From: Bifidobacteriaceae bacterium
GTDB taxonomy: Bacteria > Actinomycetota > Actinomycetes > Actinomycetales > WQXJ01
DNA length: 6,222 bases
Direction: 5' to 3'
NCBI GenBank assembly: GCA_031265345.1
Contig: JAISCU010000394.1
Location: forward strand, 1 to 6,222
Part shown: positions 1 through 4,485 of the stretch, piece by piece
Layout: each line of letters begins with the position of its first letter
How positions within the stretch are numbered: the stretch's first letter is position 1
Position numbers and translations under genes: made by a program
Notes under the pieces: generated by a model
What the model was told of the DNA's origin: nothing
What the model saw: the letters and a program-made list of their open reading frames with translations, nothing else
The model's database searches: none

Positions 1-368
1 CTGATCAGGCCCACCAACGCCCTCATCAAAGTGGTCTTGCCCGCGCCGTTATGCCCCAGCAACGCATGCACCGAACCGGGGGCGACCTGCAAATCGACGC
101 CCTTCAGGATCGTCTTACGACCACGCCTGACCACCAACGAATCGATCCGCAGCGCCAGGTCGGGCACAGGCGACACCTGGCCTCGCGGCTCCGGCCCTGA
201 GGGCGCAAGAGCAGAAGGCACTGACCCCAGCGGACGCGCTGATGACGGCGCAAGCGCCGACGGCAGGGATGCGACTGGCGGCATCGAGACCGCAGGGGAA
301 GCCGAGCGGATTTGCCGGCCGGGGACAGCGGCATCGGCGGCGTGGGTCATGTCGCGCGTGATGCTCAT
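1..368 (-). CDS. ABC transporter ATP-binding protein (partial, N-terminal part)
   Basis: This is the ATP-hydrolysing subunit of an ABC transporter; the visible 122 residues stop just after the P-loop and the rest lies beyond the left edge. Residues ~71-122 read like a canonical ABC nucleotide-binding domain start, with a Walker A motif GHNGAGKT at 105-112 followed by [10 protein letters not shown]. Residues 1-70 are an unusual Pro/Ala/Ser-rich extension holding a 15-residue tandem repeat (SLPSALAPS at 34-42, SVPSALAPS at 49-57). The ATG at 368 lies one base after the TGA of the upstream lipoprotein gene, which favours this start by translational coupling; no strong SD is seen. A later start (ATG at 284, or a GTG near residue 68) would remove part or all of the extension. 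The substrate cannot be told, because the signature motif, Walker B and any permease are outside the window. Confidence 0.85.
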   Translation of the reverse strand, partial: MSITRDMTHAADAAVPGRQIRSASPAVSMPPVASLPSALAPSSARPLGSVPSALAPSGPEPRGQVSPVPDLALRIDSLVVRRGRKTILKGVDLQVAPGSVHALLGHNGAGKTTLMRALVGLI

Positions 369-369
369 G

Positions 370-813
370 TCACTCGCTTGCCGCGATACTGCAAACGACC
401 GCGGTTTGTGAGCCGGCCCACTCGTCGTCGATGGTGATTGCTTGCATCAGGCCCTTCAGGTCACGACTGTTTTTGTCTGCCCACTCACTCACCACCGGAT
501 CACAGGCGTCTGATCCCAGGGCGTTGCGCATGGCTGGGCTGGGTTCGTCGGGCGGAGCAGCCTCGCCGGCAACCGTTATCCCAACCACAGTGAGCGCTTC
601 GTCGGAGGAGCAATCCGCGGTTTGCAACTTGCCTCCCGACAGGGAGACATCGGCCAAGCAGTCGCCGGGCTCGATTTCATCAAAGCTCTTCTCGCCGATG
701 GGCGATGCCTTTGTGCCGCTGAACGTGTCATCCGATGGTTGGCTGCACGAGATGAGACAGGTGGCCACCGCCAGAACGGTGGCCACCTGAATGGTCAAGC
801 GCGTTGTCAGCAC
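370..813 (-). CDS. Lipoprotein, possibly septum-formation-like domain
   Basis: A 147-residue predicted lipoprotein. The N-terminus has a short positive stretch, a hydrophobic core and the lipobox LISC with the lipidated Cys at 23, so the mature protein should be anchored to the outer face of the membrane. Four further cysteines (in GDCL, ADCS, DACD and VVCS) could form two disulfides. The spacing PGDCL...[13 protein letters not shown] resembles the actinobacterial septum-formation domain (PF13845-like), in which a GDC motif is followed by a C..(H)D.EV motif; the usual His is missing, so this family call is tentative. The GTG start overlaps the TGA of the upstream secreted-protein gene by 7 bp, and its own stop is one base before the ABC ATPase start. 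It is therefore the middle gene of a three-gene operon and may be the membrane partner of the ABC transporter. Confidence 0.75.
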   Translation of the reverse strand: MLTTRLTIQVATVLAVATCLISCSQPSDDTFSGTKASPIGEKSFDEIEPGDCLADVSLSGGKLQTADCSSDEALTVVGITVAGEAAPPDEPSPAMRNALGSDACDPVVSEWADKNSRDLKGLMQAITIDDEWAGSQTAVVCSIAASE

Positions 814-1124
814 TGCTTGGTCCCGTAGAAGGTGTCGGTCGTGTCGCCGTCGCTGCCGCCGTTATTGTCGGCCCACCATTCCCAAACGCTGTTGGAGTAG
901 ATGACCCGGACATAATGGTTGCCGGTGACGTGGGAGTGGCCAGTCGCTTTAGACGGAGACTCGGCGCCTGGGTTGGAATTGATGGTTATGCCCTTGCCCG
1001 AACAGGCGAGACTTGCTTCGGCAGGCGAGGCATTGGCGGTGCCCGTGAGCACCCCTCCGGCCAGCACTGCGGAGGTGCCGATTGCGGCAGCTCTTTTCTT
1101 CATTTGTTTGAACCTGTCGTTCAT
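807..1124 (-). CDS. Small secreted two-cysteine protein
   Basis: A 105-residue protein with a clear Sec signal peptide: basic start (MKKRAAA), hydrophobic AVLAGGVLTG and a TANA|SPA cleavage site near residue 32. The 73-residue mature part has only two cysteines, at mature positions 9 and 73 (the last residue), which could close the chain by a disulfide. It also has an aromatic VWEWW patch followed by an Asp/Asn/Gly-rich run (DNNGGSDGDTTD). I do not recognise the family. The start is ATG at 1124, or ATG at 1103 (MKKR...) for the same signal peptide; AGG lies upstream of both. A longer reading from TTG at 1187 is ruled out because that codon is inside the promoter -35 box. As first gene of an operon with a lipoprotein and an ABC ATPase, it could be a secreted peptide effector or bacteriocin-like product, but nothing in the sequence proves activity. 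Confidence 0.75.
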   Translation of the reverse strand: MNDRFKQMKKRAAAIGTSAVLAGGVLTGTANASPAEASLACSGKGITINSNPGAESPSKATGHSHVTGNHYVRVIYSNSVWEWWADNNGGSDGDTTDTFYGTKQC

Positions 1125-1158
1125 TCTGATTGCGCCTGTGGCTGGCCTGACTTGCTTG

Positions 1159-1187
1159 ACGCTACGTCGCGGATTTGGGTGTGTCAA
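1159..1187 (-). promoter_or_regulatory. Promoter of the secreted protein-lipoprotein-ABC operon
   Basis: On the minus strand a perfect TTGACA (1187-1182), a 17-bp spacer and TAGCGT (1164-1159, fits TANNNT) form a near-consensus housekeeping sigma promoter. The expected transcription start is near 1152, leaving a leader of about 28 nt before the ATG at 1124. No other promoter this good is visible upstream, and the gene junctions leave no room for internal ones. Confidence 0.7.
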
Positions 1188-1202
1188 ATCGGTGTGCCGA
1201 TT
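1187..1202. promoter_or_regulatory. Inverted repeat abutting the -35 box (candidate operator)
   Basis: AATCGG (1187-1192) and CCGATT (1197-1202) form a perfect 6-bp inverted repeat around TGTG. It touches the first base of the -35 hexamer of the leftward operon. Position and symmetry suit a dimeric regulator binding at or just upstream of -35. The regulator is unknown and the site may be fortuitous. Confidence 0.35.
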
Positions 1203-1723
1203 GGCTCATGGTTGGGTGTTTTGGAGGTCAAGAGCCGCCGTCTGGCGCGATTCCGTCAACCGGTAGCCGCGCCATGCCCAGCACATCGAAAGACCCCATC
1301 CGCAGCAGATAGCAACGGTCTTCTCCCAGGCTGGAGCGAATTCCAGGAGCGCAACGCCTCTTAGCGTGGTGGCCGCCCAAGGTCAACGCCCGGATGGGGC
1401 GCCGATCAGGCTTCCTTGGCACGACATTGCAATCGTTTGACCCTGGGCCACCGAGCGTGGATCGAGAAGCACCGCGAGGCGGGGGAGAAGGCGCGGCGGA
1501 TCGCCGATCCGCTCGCGCACCACGATCAACCGCCATCCGCGCACCGCGTTCGGGCGTCGGGAGGCCGGCTTCGTCATCGGGGCCAGGAGCGGCGCCCCGC
1601 GCACTGAGGCGTAGCGGACCAGCCGTCACCGGGTCTCCGAAGCCGCTGTCCACAGCCCATCAGCATCAGGATCGCAAATCGCGATGCGACTTGCGTCACA
1701 TCAGCGTGTTTGCGCACGTCCAT
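1203..1723. other. Gene-poor stretch, possibly a decayed gene
   Basis: No convincing gene lies between the leftward operon promoter and the promoter of the rightward lipoprotein. Several frames are open simply because of high GC, and none has a signal peptide, a known motif or a good SD. The most protein-like piece is the end of a minus-strand frame stopping at 1228 (...YLLRMGSFDVLGMARLPV...). It has no intact upstream part that I recognise, so a gene relic is possible but unproven. Around 1674-1697 short palindromic pieces occur (ATCGCGAT, TCGC-GAT-GCGA), possibly upstream regulatory sites for the lipoprotein gene. Confidence 0.3.
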
Positions 1724-1753
1724 TTGCGTTTCCGAAGAACTCGTGCTTACGGT
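1724..1753 (+). promoter_or_regulatory. Candidate promoter of the 1806 lipoprotein gene
   Basis: TTGCGT (1724-1729), an 18-bp spacer and TACGGT (1748-1753, fits TANNNT) give a plausible promoter. Transcription would start near 1760 and leave a leader of about 46 nt. Only the -10 and the TTG of the -35 fit well. Confidence 0.4.
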
Positions 1754-1765
1754 TGGGTCGCACCA

Positions 1766-1783
1766 GGCTCCACCGACGGAGCC
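1766..1783 (+). other. Leader hairpin before the lipoprotein gene
   Basis: GGCTCC (1766-1771) and GGAGCC (1778-1783) pair perfectly around a 6-nt loop, inside the predicted 5' leader and 22 nt before the start codon. There is no T-run, so it is not an intrinsic terminator. It could affect messenger stability or ribosome access. Confidence 0.4.
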
Positions 1784-1805
1784 GTCCTCCGGGGGAAGGA
1801 AAGGC

Positions 1806-2633
1806 ATGATGCGGAGATCCGTCCACCATCTGGTCCTCGCGCTGGGCGCAGTCGCCCTGTTGGCAGGATGCTCGGACGCCGGGAACGGTGTGGCGTCCAT
1901 CGCCACTCCTGGACCGTCCGATTCGGCACAGACGGAGGTCGCCGAAGATTTCGGGGAGTTGGTGGCGGAGCAATCGGAGGTCACAGACCTGTTCATTGAA
2001 TGCTTGACCGATAACGACATCGAGCCCGGCGAGGTTCCGGTTGCGATCGGCGGTTATGGCGAGACCCTCTTCCGTGCCATCCTGCCCAAACTGGGCGCGG
2101 AACCCTTCGTCACGAACCTACCCAAAGTCGGGGGCCTCGCGTCTGAAGGCGCCCCCGAGATCGACGAGGACGAGGTAGTCCTGATCGTCGGCGGCATCGA
2201 CCGCAGCGACGTCCTAATCGGATGCATCGACACAACCGGCTACTTCGTGCCCGAGCCGGTCTTCGACCCAGGCGATGAGGCCGTCCAGAAACAAGCCGAG
2301 GCCGAAGCCGCGAACGAATGGGCCGCGTGCGCCAGGGAGAACGGCATACCCGATGTCCTTGACGCCGAAGTCATAGTGGACGGTTTCACCACCAGGCCGG
2401 GCGCGTCCGTGCCCGGATCGACCAGCGTCGAAACGTTCAAGGACACTCTGAACGAGTGCCCGCCCATCGACCCAGACCGCGACCTGACCGTGAGCAACAC
2501 AGACCCGCTCCAGGCAACCTGGGTCGACCCGTGGATCGTGTTCACCCCGACCGACGACGAAACCAACCCGCCAAAGCTTCAAGCGGCCCTGGACGAGCAC
2601 CAAGTCAAGCTGTGGGAAGAAGCGTCCCGCTAG
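1806..2633 (+). CDS. Cysteine-rich lipoprotein, function unknown
   Basis: A 275-residue predicted lipoprotein with a textbook signal: RRSVHH, a hydrophobic core, then the lipobox LLAGC with the lipid-carrying Cys at 22. The mature part is acidic and soluble-looking, with four cysteines (in FIECL, IGCID, WAACAREN and LNECPP), enough for two disulfides. Two segments look related, ECLTDNDIEPGEVPV and ACARENGIPDVLDAEV. Both resemble the C-x-R/T-x-N-G-I/V-P motif common in uncharacterised actinobacterial cell-surface lipoproteins, where it is often read as a duplicated small domain. The start is set by the strong SD GGAAGGA just upstream, with a second ATG directly following. A longer reading from TTG at 1710 would hide the signal peptide and crosses the candidate promoter. 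The gene stands alone, and its stop is 5 bp from that of the convergent gene. No enzymatic motif is visible. Confidence 0.85.
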   Translation: MMRRSVHHLVLALGAVALLAGCSDAGNGVASIATPGPSDSAQTEVAEDFGELVAEQSEVTDLFIECLTDNDIEPGEVPVAIGGYGETLFRAILPKLGAEPFVTNLPKVGGLASEGAPEIDEDEVVLIVGGIDRSDVLIGCIDTTGYFVPEPVFDPGDEAVQKQAEAEAANEWAACARENGIPDVLDAEVIVDGFTTRPGASVPGSTSVETFKDTLNECPPIDPDRDLTVSNTDPLQATWVDPWIVFTPTDDETNPPKLQAALDEHQVKLWEEASR

Positions 2634-2638
2634 ATGCG

Positions 2639-2821
2639 CTACTCTTCCGCGGCGCGCTTGGCCGTGGCCGAGCTCTTCCTGGGCAGGCGGTAGCCGGAGT
2701 CCTCCCAGGCGCGGTCCACCAGGCGCTTCACACAGGCCTCGACGGAGATGTTGTCGCGTCGGGCCATCTCATTCACACGGTCCTTGGTCTGGCGGTCCAC
2801 CCGCAATCGCGCATCGCTCAT
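2639..2821 (-). CDS. Small ribbon-helix-helix-like DNA-binding protein
   Basis: A 60-residue basic protein. A short beta-strand-like start (ARLRVDRQT, 4-12) is followed by a helix (KDRVNEMARRDN), a turn, and a second helix (SVEACVKRLVDRAWED), which is the layout of ribbon-helix-helix (CopG/Arc-type) repressors and antitoxins. The tail (RLPRKSSATAKRAAEE) is basic and probably disordered. No partner toxin lies downstream: the next gene is the convergent lipoprotein 5 bp away, and nothing toxin-like is recognised upstream on the same strand. It is thus an orphan antitoxin-like or autonomous regulator. There is no SD, but a TANNNT box sits exactly 7 bp before the ATG, so a leaderless messenger is likely. 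The fold call rests on pattern only. Confidence 0.6.
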   Translation of the reverse strand: MSDARLRVDRQTKDRVNEMARRDNISVEACVKRLVDRAWEDSGYRLPRKSSATAKRAAEE

Positions 2822-2828
2822 GGCCGGG

Positions 2829-2834
2829 ATACTA
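2829..2834 (-). promoter_or_regulatory. -10 element for a likely leaderless transcript
   Basis: On the minus strand TAGTAT (2834-2829) fits TANNNT and is separated from the ATG at 2821 by 7 bases, which places the expected transcription start on the A of the start codon. Leaderless genes are common in actinobacteria. No good -35 is seen, and no SD precedes the ATG, which is consistent. Confidence 0.45.
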
Positions 2835-3120
2835 TGCCGCCGCGAGCCCCAGCGGCGCCGCCAGCCCGTCGCGTCTTATCCCCAGCGCGTCGGGTTTCAG
2901 TTGCACGATGCCGCCGTCGCCAGTCCCCCACCCGCTCATTCCCTCCACCGTGCCCGGCCTGGGAGCCCGCGCCAGTCTTGCCCCTATGTCGATGGACGCG
3001 AGGGAGCCACCTGATGATTCGTTGGGCATCCGACAGAGCCTCCGCATGTCGATGCGTGCGTGCGGAAACACCTCCATGACCGCATGATCGGCCAGGACTG
3101 GCACACTTCCCGGATGTCGG
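2835..3120. other. No recognisable gene; open minus frame of doubtful meaning
   Basis: Between the small DNA-binding gene and the repeat arrays one minus-strand frame is open to a TAG at 2834-2832, with a protein-like end (...ARIDMRRLCRMPNES...GGIVQLKPDALGIRRDGLAAPLG...). Possible starts are ATG at 3077 or GTG at 3104, neither with a usable SD. Codon use is mixed, with AGA, ATA and TCA present. It could be a small gene or the end of a gene whose 5' part was replaced by repeats. I cannot assign a function. Confidence 0.25.
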
Positions 3121-3236
3121 CGTCGAGTGCCCACTTTTGCACGTGCCCCAACGTCGAGTGCCCACTTTTGCACGCTCCCACCCATCGAGTGCCTGCTTTT
3201 GCACGTGCCCCAACATCGAGTGCCCGCATTTGCACG
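3121..3236 (+). repeat. Array 1: four forward family-A units, 31-bp pitch
   Basis: Four 23-bp units begin at 3121, 3152, 3183 and 3214, exactly 31 bp apart, with 8-bp spacers (TGCCCCAA, CTCCCACC, TGCCCCAA). The consensus is C(G/A)TCGAGTGCC, a Y-R-C triplet or close variant, then (T/A)TTTGCACG. Two spacers are identical, so duplication of the 31-bp unit probably built the array. No protein is evidently encoded. Confidence 0.9.
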
Positions 3237-3286
3237 GTTCGCTTCCTTTGGCCGAGGCGGTGACCTGCGGGAACGCAAAACACCCG

Positions 3287-3340
3287 CATGCAAATGTAGG
3301 CACTCGATGGATTGCGGAGTGCAAACGTAGGCACTCGATG
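3287..3340 (-). repeat. Array 2a: two inverted family-A units
   Basis: Two copies of the family-A unit lie in opposite orientation at 3287-3309 and 3318-3340, again with an 8-bp spacer and 31-bp pitch. Read on the minus strand they begin CATCGAGTGCCTAC and end in TTTGCA or TTTGCACT. They face array 1 across a 50-bp gap, so array 1 units 3 and 4 could pair with these two in single-stranded DNA or RNA. Confidence 0.85.
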
Positions 3341-3348
3341 AATCTCGG

Positions 3349-3495
3349 CGCCGAGTCCGCCGATTCGCATGCCCGCGCGCGCCGAGTCCGCCGCCTTGCG
3401 CGCTGCGATCCATCGAGTCCGCTGATTCCCATCCCATTGTTCATCGACTCCGCTGTTCTGCGCGCCCGCGTGCATCGAGTCCGCTGATTTGCGTT
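3349..3495 (+). repeat. Array 2b: five forward family-B units, same lattice
   Basis: Five 23-bp units start at 3349, 3380, 3411, 3442 and 3473, exactly 31 bp apart. The consensus is CATCGAGTCCGCTGATTTGC followed by GCG. The first two are the most diverged (CGCCGAGTCCGCCG...). The first B unit follows the last inverted A unit after exactly 8 bp, so 3287-3495 is one unbroken seven-unit lattice in which both family and orientation change at 3341-3348. Confidence 0.85.
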
Positions 3496-3530
3496 CTGCC
3501 TGGTCAGCACGTTGCGCCTGGGTCGCGTAG

Positions 3531-3615
3531 CGCGCAAAACAGCGGAGTCGATGGAATCAACCATGCGGAACAGCGGACTCGACGAAGTTGGGCGCGCAAA
3601 CCAGCGGAGTCGATG
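3531..3615 (-). repeat. Array 3: three inverted family-B units
   Basis: Three inverted family-B units occupy 3531-3553, 3562-3584 and 3593-3615, with 8-bp spacers and a 31-bp pitch. On the minus strand they read C(A/G)TCGA(C/G)TCCGCTG and end near TTGCGCG. They face array 2b across a 35-bp gap, and three nested pairings (3531 with 3473, 3562 with 3442, 3593 with 3411) are possible. Confidence 0.85.
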
Positions 3616-3660
3616 AAGGCGCCAGCCACAGATGAACCTGGCATCATTCCTGACTGGCAG

Positions 3661-3717
3661 CTCAACCAGAAAGTCGTCTGGAGACTTATTGGGTGACCGG
3701 TGTTCGTCCGGCTTGCC
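3661..3717 (+). repeat. Dispersed hairpin repeat C, copy 1
   Basis: First of three copies of a ~50-bp repeat. The core (3666-3692) is CCAGA-AAGTC-GTCTGGA-GACTT-AT-TGG: an AAGTC/GACTT stem with a 7-nt loop, one A-A mismatch, a G-T pair and an outer CCA/TGG stem. The tail (GGGTGACCGGTGTTCGTCCG) is shared with copy 3 with about 75% identity. It ends at the promoter of the toxin-antitoxin operon and seems to supply its -35 hexamer TTGCCC. Confidence 0.8.
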
Positions 3718-3758
3718 CGCGTGATGTGTCACAGATATCATGGACGTGACACATCACG
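3713..3758 (+). promoter_or_regulatory. Toxin-antitoxin promoter with palindromic operator
   Basis: TTGCCC (3713-3718), a 17-bp spacer and TATCAT (3736-3741) form the promoter. A perfect 13-bp inverted repeat surrounds the -10: the arms are 3720-3732 (CGTGATGTGTCAC) and 3746-3758, with a 13-bp centre. Each arm holds the smaller palindrome GTGA-N4-TCAC, so two dimer sites 25 bp apart are likely. This is the arrangement expected for autorepression by the antitoxin or the toxin-antitoxin complex. Confidence 0.75.
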
Positions 3759-3771
3759 GAAGGGGGCCACC

Positions 3772-3987
3772 ATGGCCATGACTGCGGCGCAACGCCAATC
3801 CGCCAGGCGCGAACGGCTGCGCAGCCAGAAGGCCCGCCCGGTACAGCTCTGGGTCGCCGACACCCGCGATCCCGAAATGGCTGAACGGTTGCGACGCCAG
3901 TGTCGGATGCTGGCCGAAGACTCGCACGAGGACCAAATCATGGATTGGGTCGAGGCAGCCAGCGACACCGACCAGGCCTGGCGATGA
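3772..3987 (+). CDS. mazE: MazE-family (DUF3018-like) antitoxin
   Basis: A 71-residue antitoxin expected to bind and neutralise the MazF toxin encoded next, and to repress their shared promoter. The sequence matches my knowledge of the DUF3018/antitoxin MazE family: a basic start (RQSARRERLRSQKARP), the signature RPVQLWVADTRDP at 22-34, then helices rich in Arg and acidic residues ending in DQIMDWVEAA, which probably grip the toxin. The ATG at 3772 has an excellent SD (GGAAGGGGG) and lies just after the operator. An earlier in-frame start at 3700 would span the promoter and operator and is rejected. The stop overlaps the toxin start (ATGA), the usual coupling for such pairs. Family membership is judged by eye. 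Confidence 0.8.
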   Translation: MAMTAAQRQSARRERLRSQKARPVQLWVADTRDPEMAERLRRQCRMLAEDSHEDQIMDWVEAASDTDQAWR

Positions 3988-4334
3988 TCTTCAGGGGCGA
4001 CATCGTCACTGTCGCCATCCAAGGCGACTACGGCAAACCCCGGCCCGCAGTGGTCATCCAGTCCGACTCCATGGCCCAACTCCCGACGGTTGTGGTGTGC
4101 CCTGTCACCAGCACCATCCGGGAAGCCGACTTCCGCCTCCAGGTCGAACCAACAGCGGACAACGGATTAGAACGAAGCTCCCAAGTCATGGCGGACAAAG
4201 TCCTCACCGTGCGGCGGCACAAGCTGGGGCCGCGCATCGGCACGCTCACCAAGCCGCAACTGCGGCAGTTGGAGGCCCGCCTGGCCCAGGTCATGGGATT
4301 CGGCGAACAACCTGCGGCCCAGGCCCAGCCCTGA
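3984..4334 (+). CDS. mazF: MazF/PemK-type toxin, mRNA endoribonuclease
   Basis: A 116-residue toxin of the MazF/PemK/CcdB-fold family, which cleaves mRNA at short sequence motifs and halts growth when the antitoxin is lost. The family marks are in order: GDIVTV at 5-10, GKPRPAVVIQSD at 17-28, VVVCPVTST at 36-44, and the late block SSQVMADKVLTVRR with LGPRIGTLT. By analogy with characterised MazF proteins, Arg20 and Thr42/Ser43 are the likely catalytic residues, and both are present, so the toxin looks active. Length is normal for the family. The start ATG overlaps the antitoxin TGA by 4 bp. The C-terminal 15 or so residues (MGFGEQPAAQAQP) are similar to a fragment found 220 bp downstream. Confidence 0.9.
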   Translation: MIFRGDIVTVAIQGDYGKPRPAVVIQSDSMAQLPTVVVCPVTSTIREADFRLQVEPTADNGLERSSQVMADKVLTVRRHKLGPRIGTLTKPQLRQLEARLAQVMGFGEQPAAQAQP

Positions 4335-4375
4335 AGCGGCTGATCGCGACCGCGGTCACCCTCGTCCAGCCCGAA

Positions 4376-4428
4376 CTCCACCGGAAAGTCGTCTGGAGAC
4401 TTATCGGTTGACTGTTCTTTCTGGTTGC
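4376..4428 (+). repeat. Dispersed hairpin repeat C, copy 2
   Basis: Second copy, 41 bp after the mazF stop. The 20-base centre from GAAAGTC to GACTTA is identical to copies 1 and 3, whereas the outer stem is ACCG/CGGT instead of CCA/TGG. This is a paired change that keeps the hairpin. The tail (GTTCTTTCTGGTTGCC) matches the copy 1 tail at 12 of 16 positions. Confidence 0.8.
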
Positions 4429-4431
4429 CGG

Positions 4432-4482
4432 CTCGCCCAGAAAGTCGTCTGGAGACTTATTGGGCGACCGACGCCCGTCTGT
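4432..4482 (+). repeat. Dispersed hairpin repeat C, copy 3
   Basis: Third copy, immediately after copy 2 and in the same direction. The outer stem is GCCCA/TGGGC, the longest of the three. Copies 1 and 3 are the most alike, and together they bracket the toxin-antitoxin operon as direct repeats about 770 bp apart. Confidence 0.8.
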
Positions 4483-4485
4483 CCG

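Noticed and set aside
1710..1805. N-terminal extension of the lipoprotein
   Set aside because: It would bury the signal peptide and lipobox and cross the candidate promoter; the SD fits the ATG at 1806.
3121..3615. CRISPR array
   Set aside because: Spacers are only 8 bp, some are identical, units occur in both orientations, and no cas genes are present.
2818..3741. 307-residue minus-strand protein
   Set aside because: It consists largely of translated repeats and non-coding DNA, without SD or motifs, and crosses the toxin-antitoxin promoter region.
3700..3771. N-terminal extension of the antitoxin
   Set aside because: It would start before the promoter -10 and run through the operator; the ATG at 3772 has a strong SD.
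3661..4482. Insertion sequence around the toxin-antitoxin pair
   Set aside because: The bracketing repeats are direct and short, no transposase is encoded, and no target-site duplications are evident.
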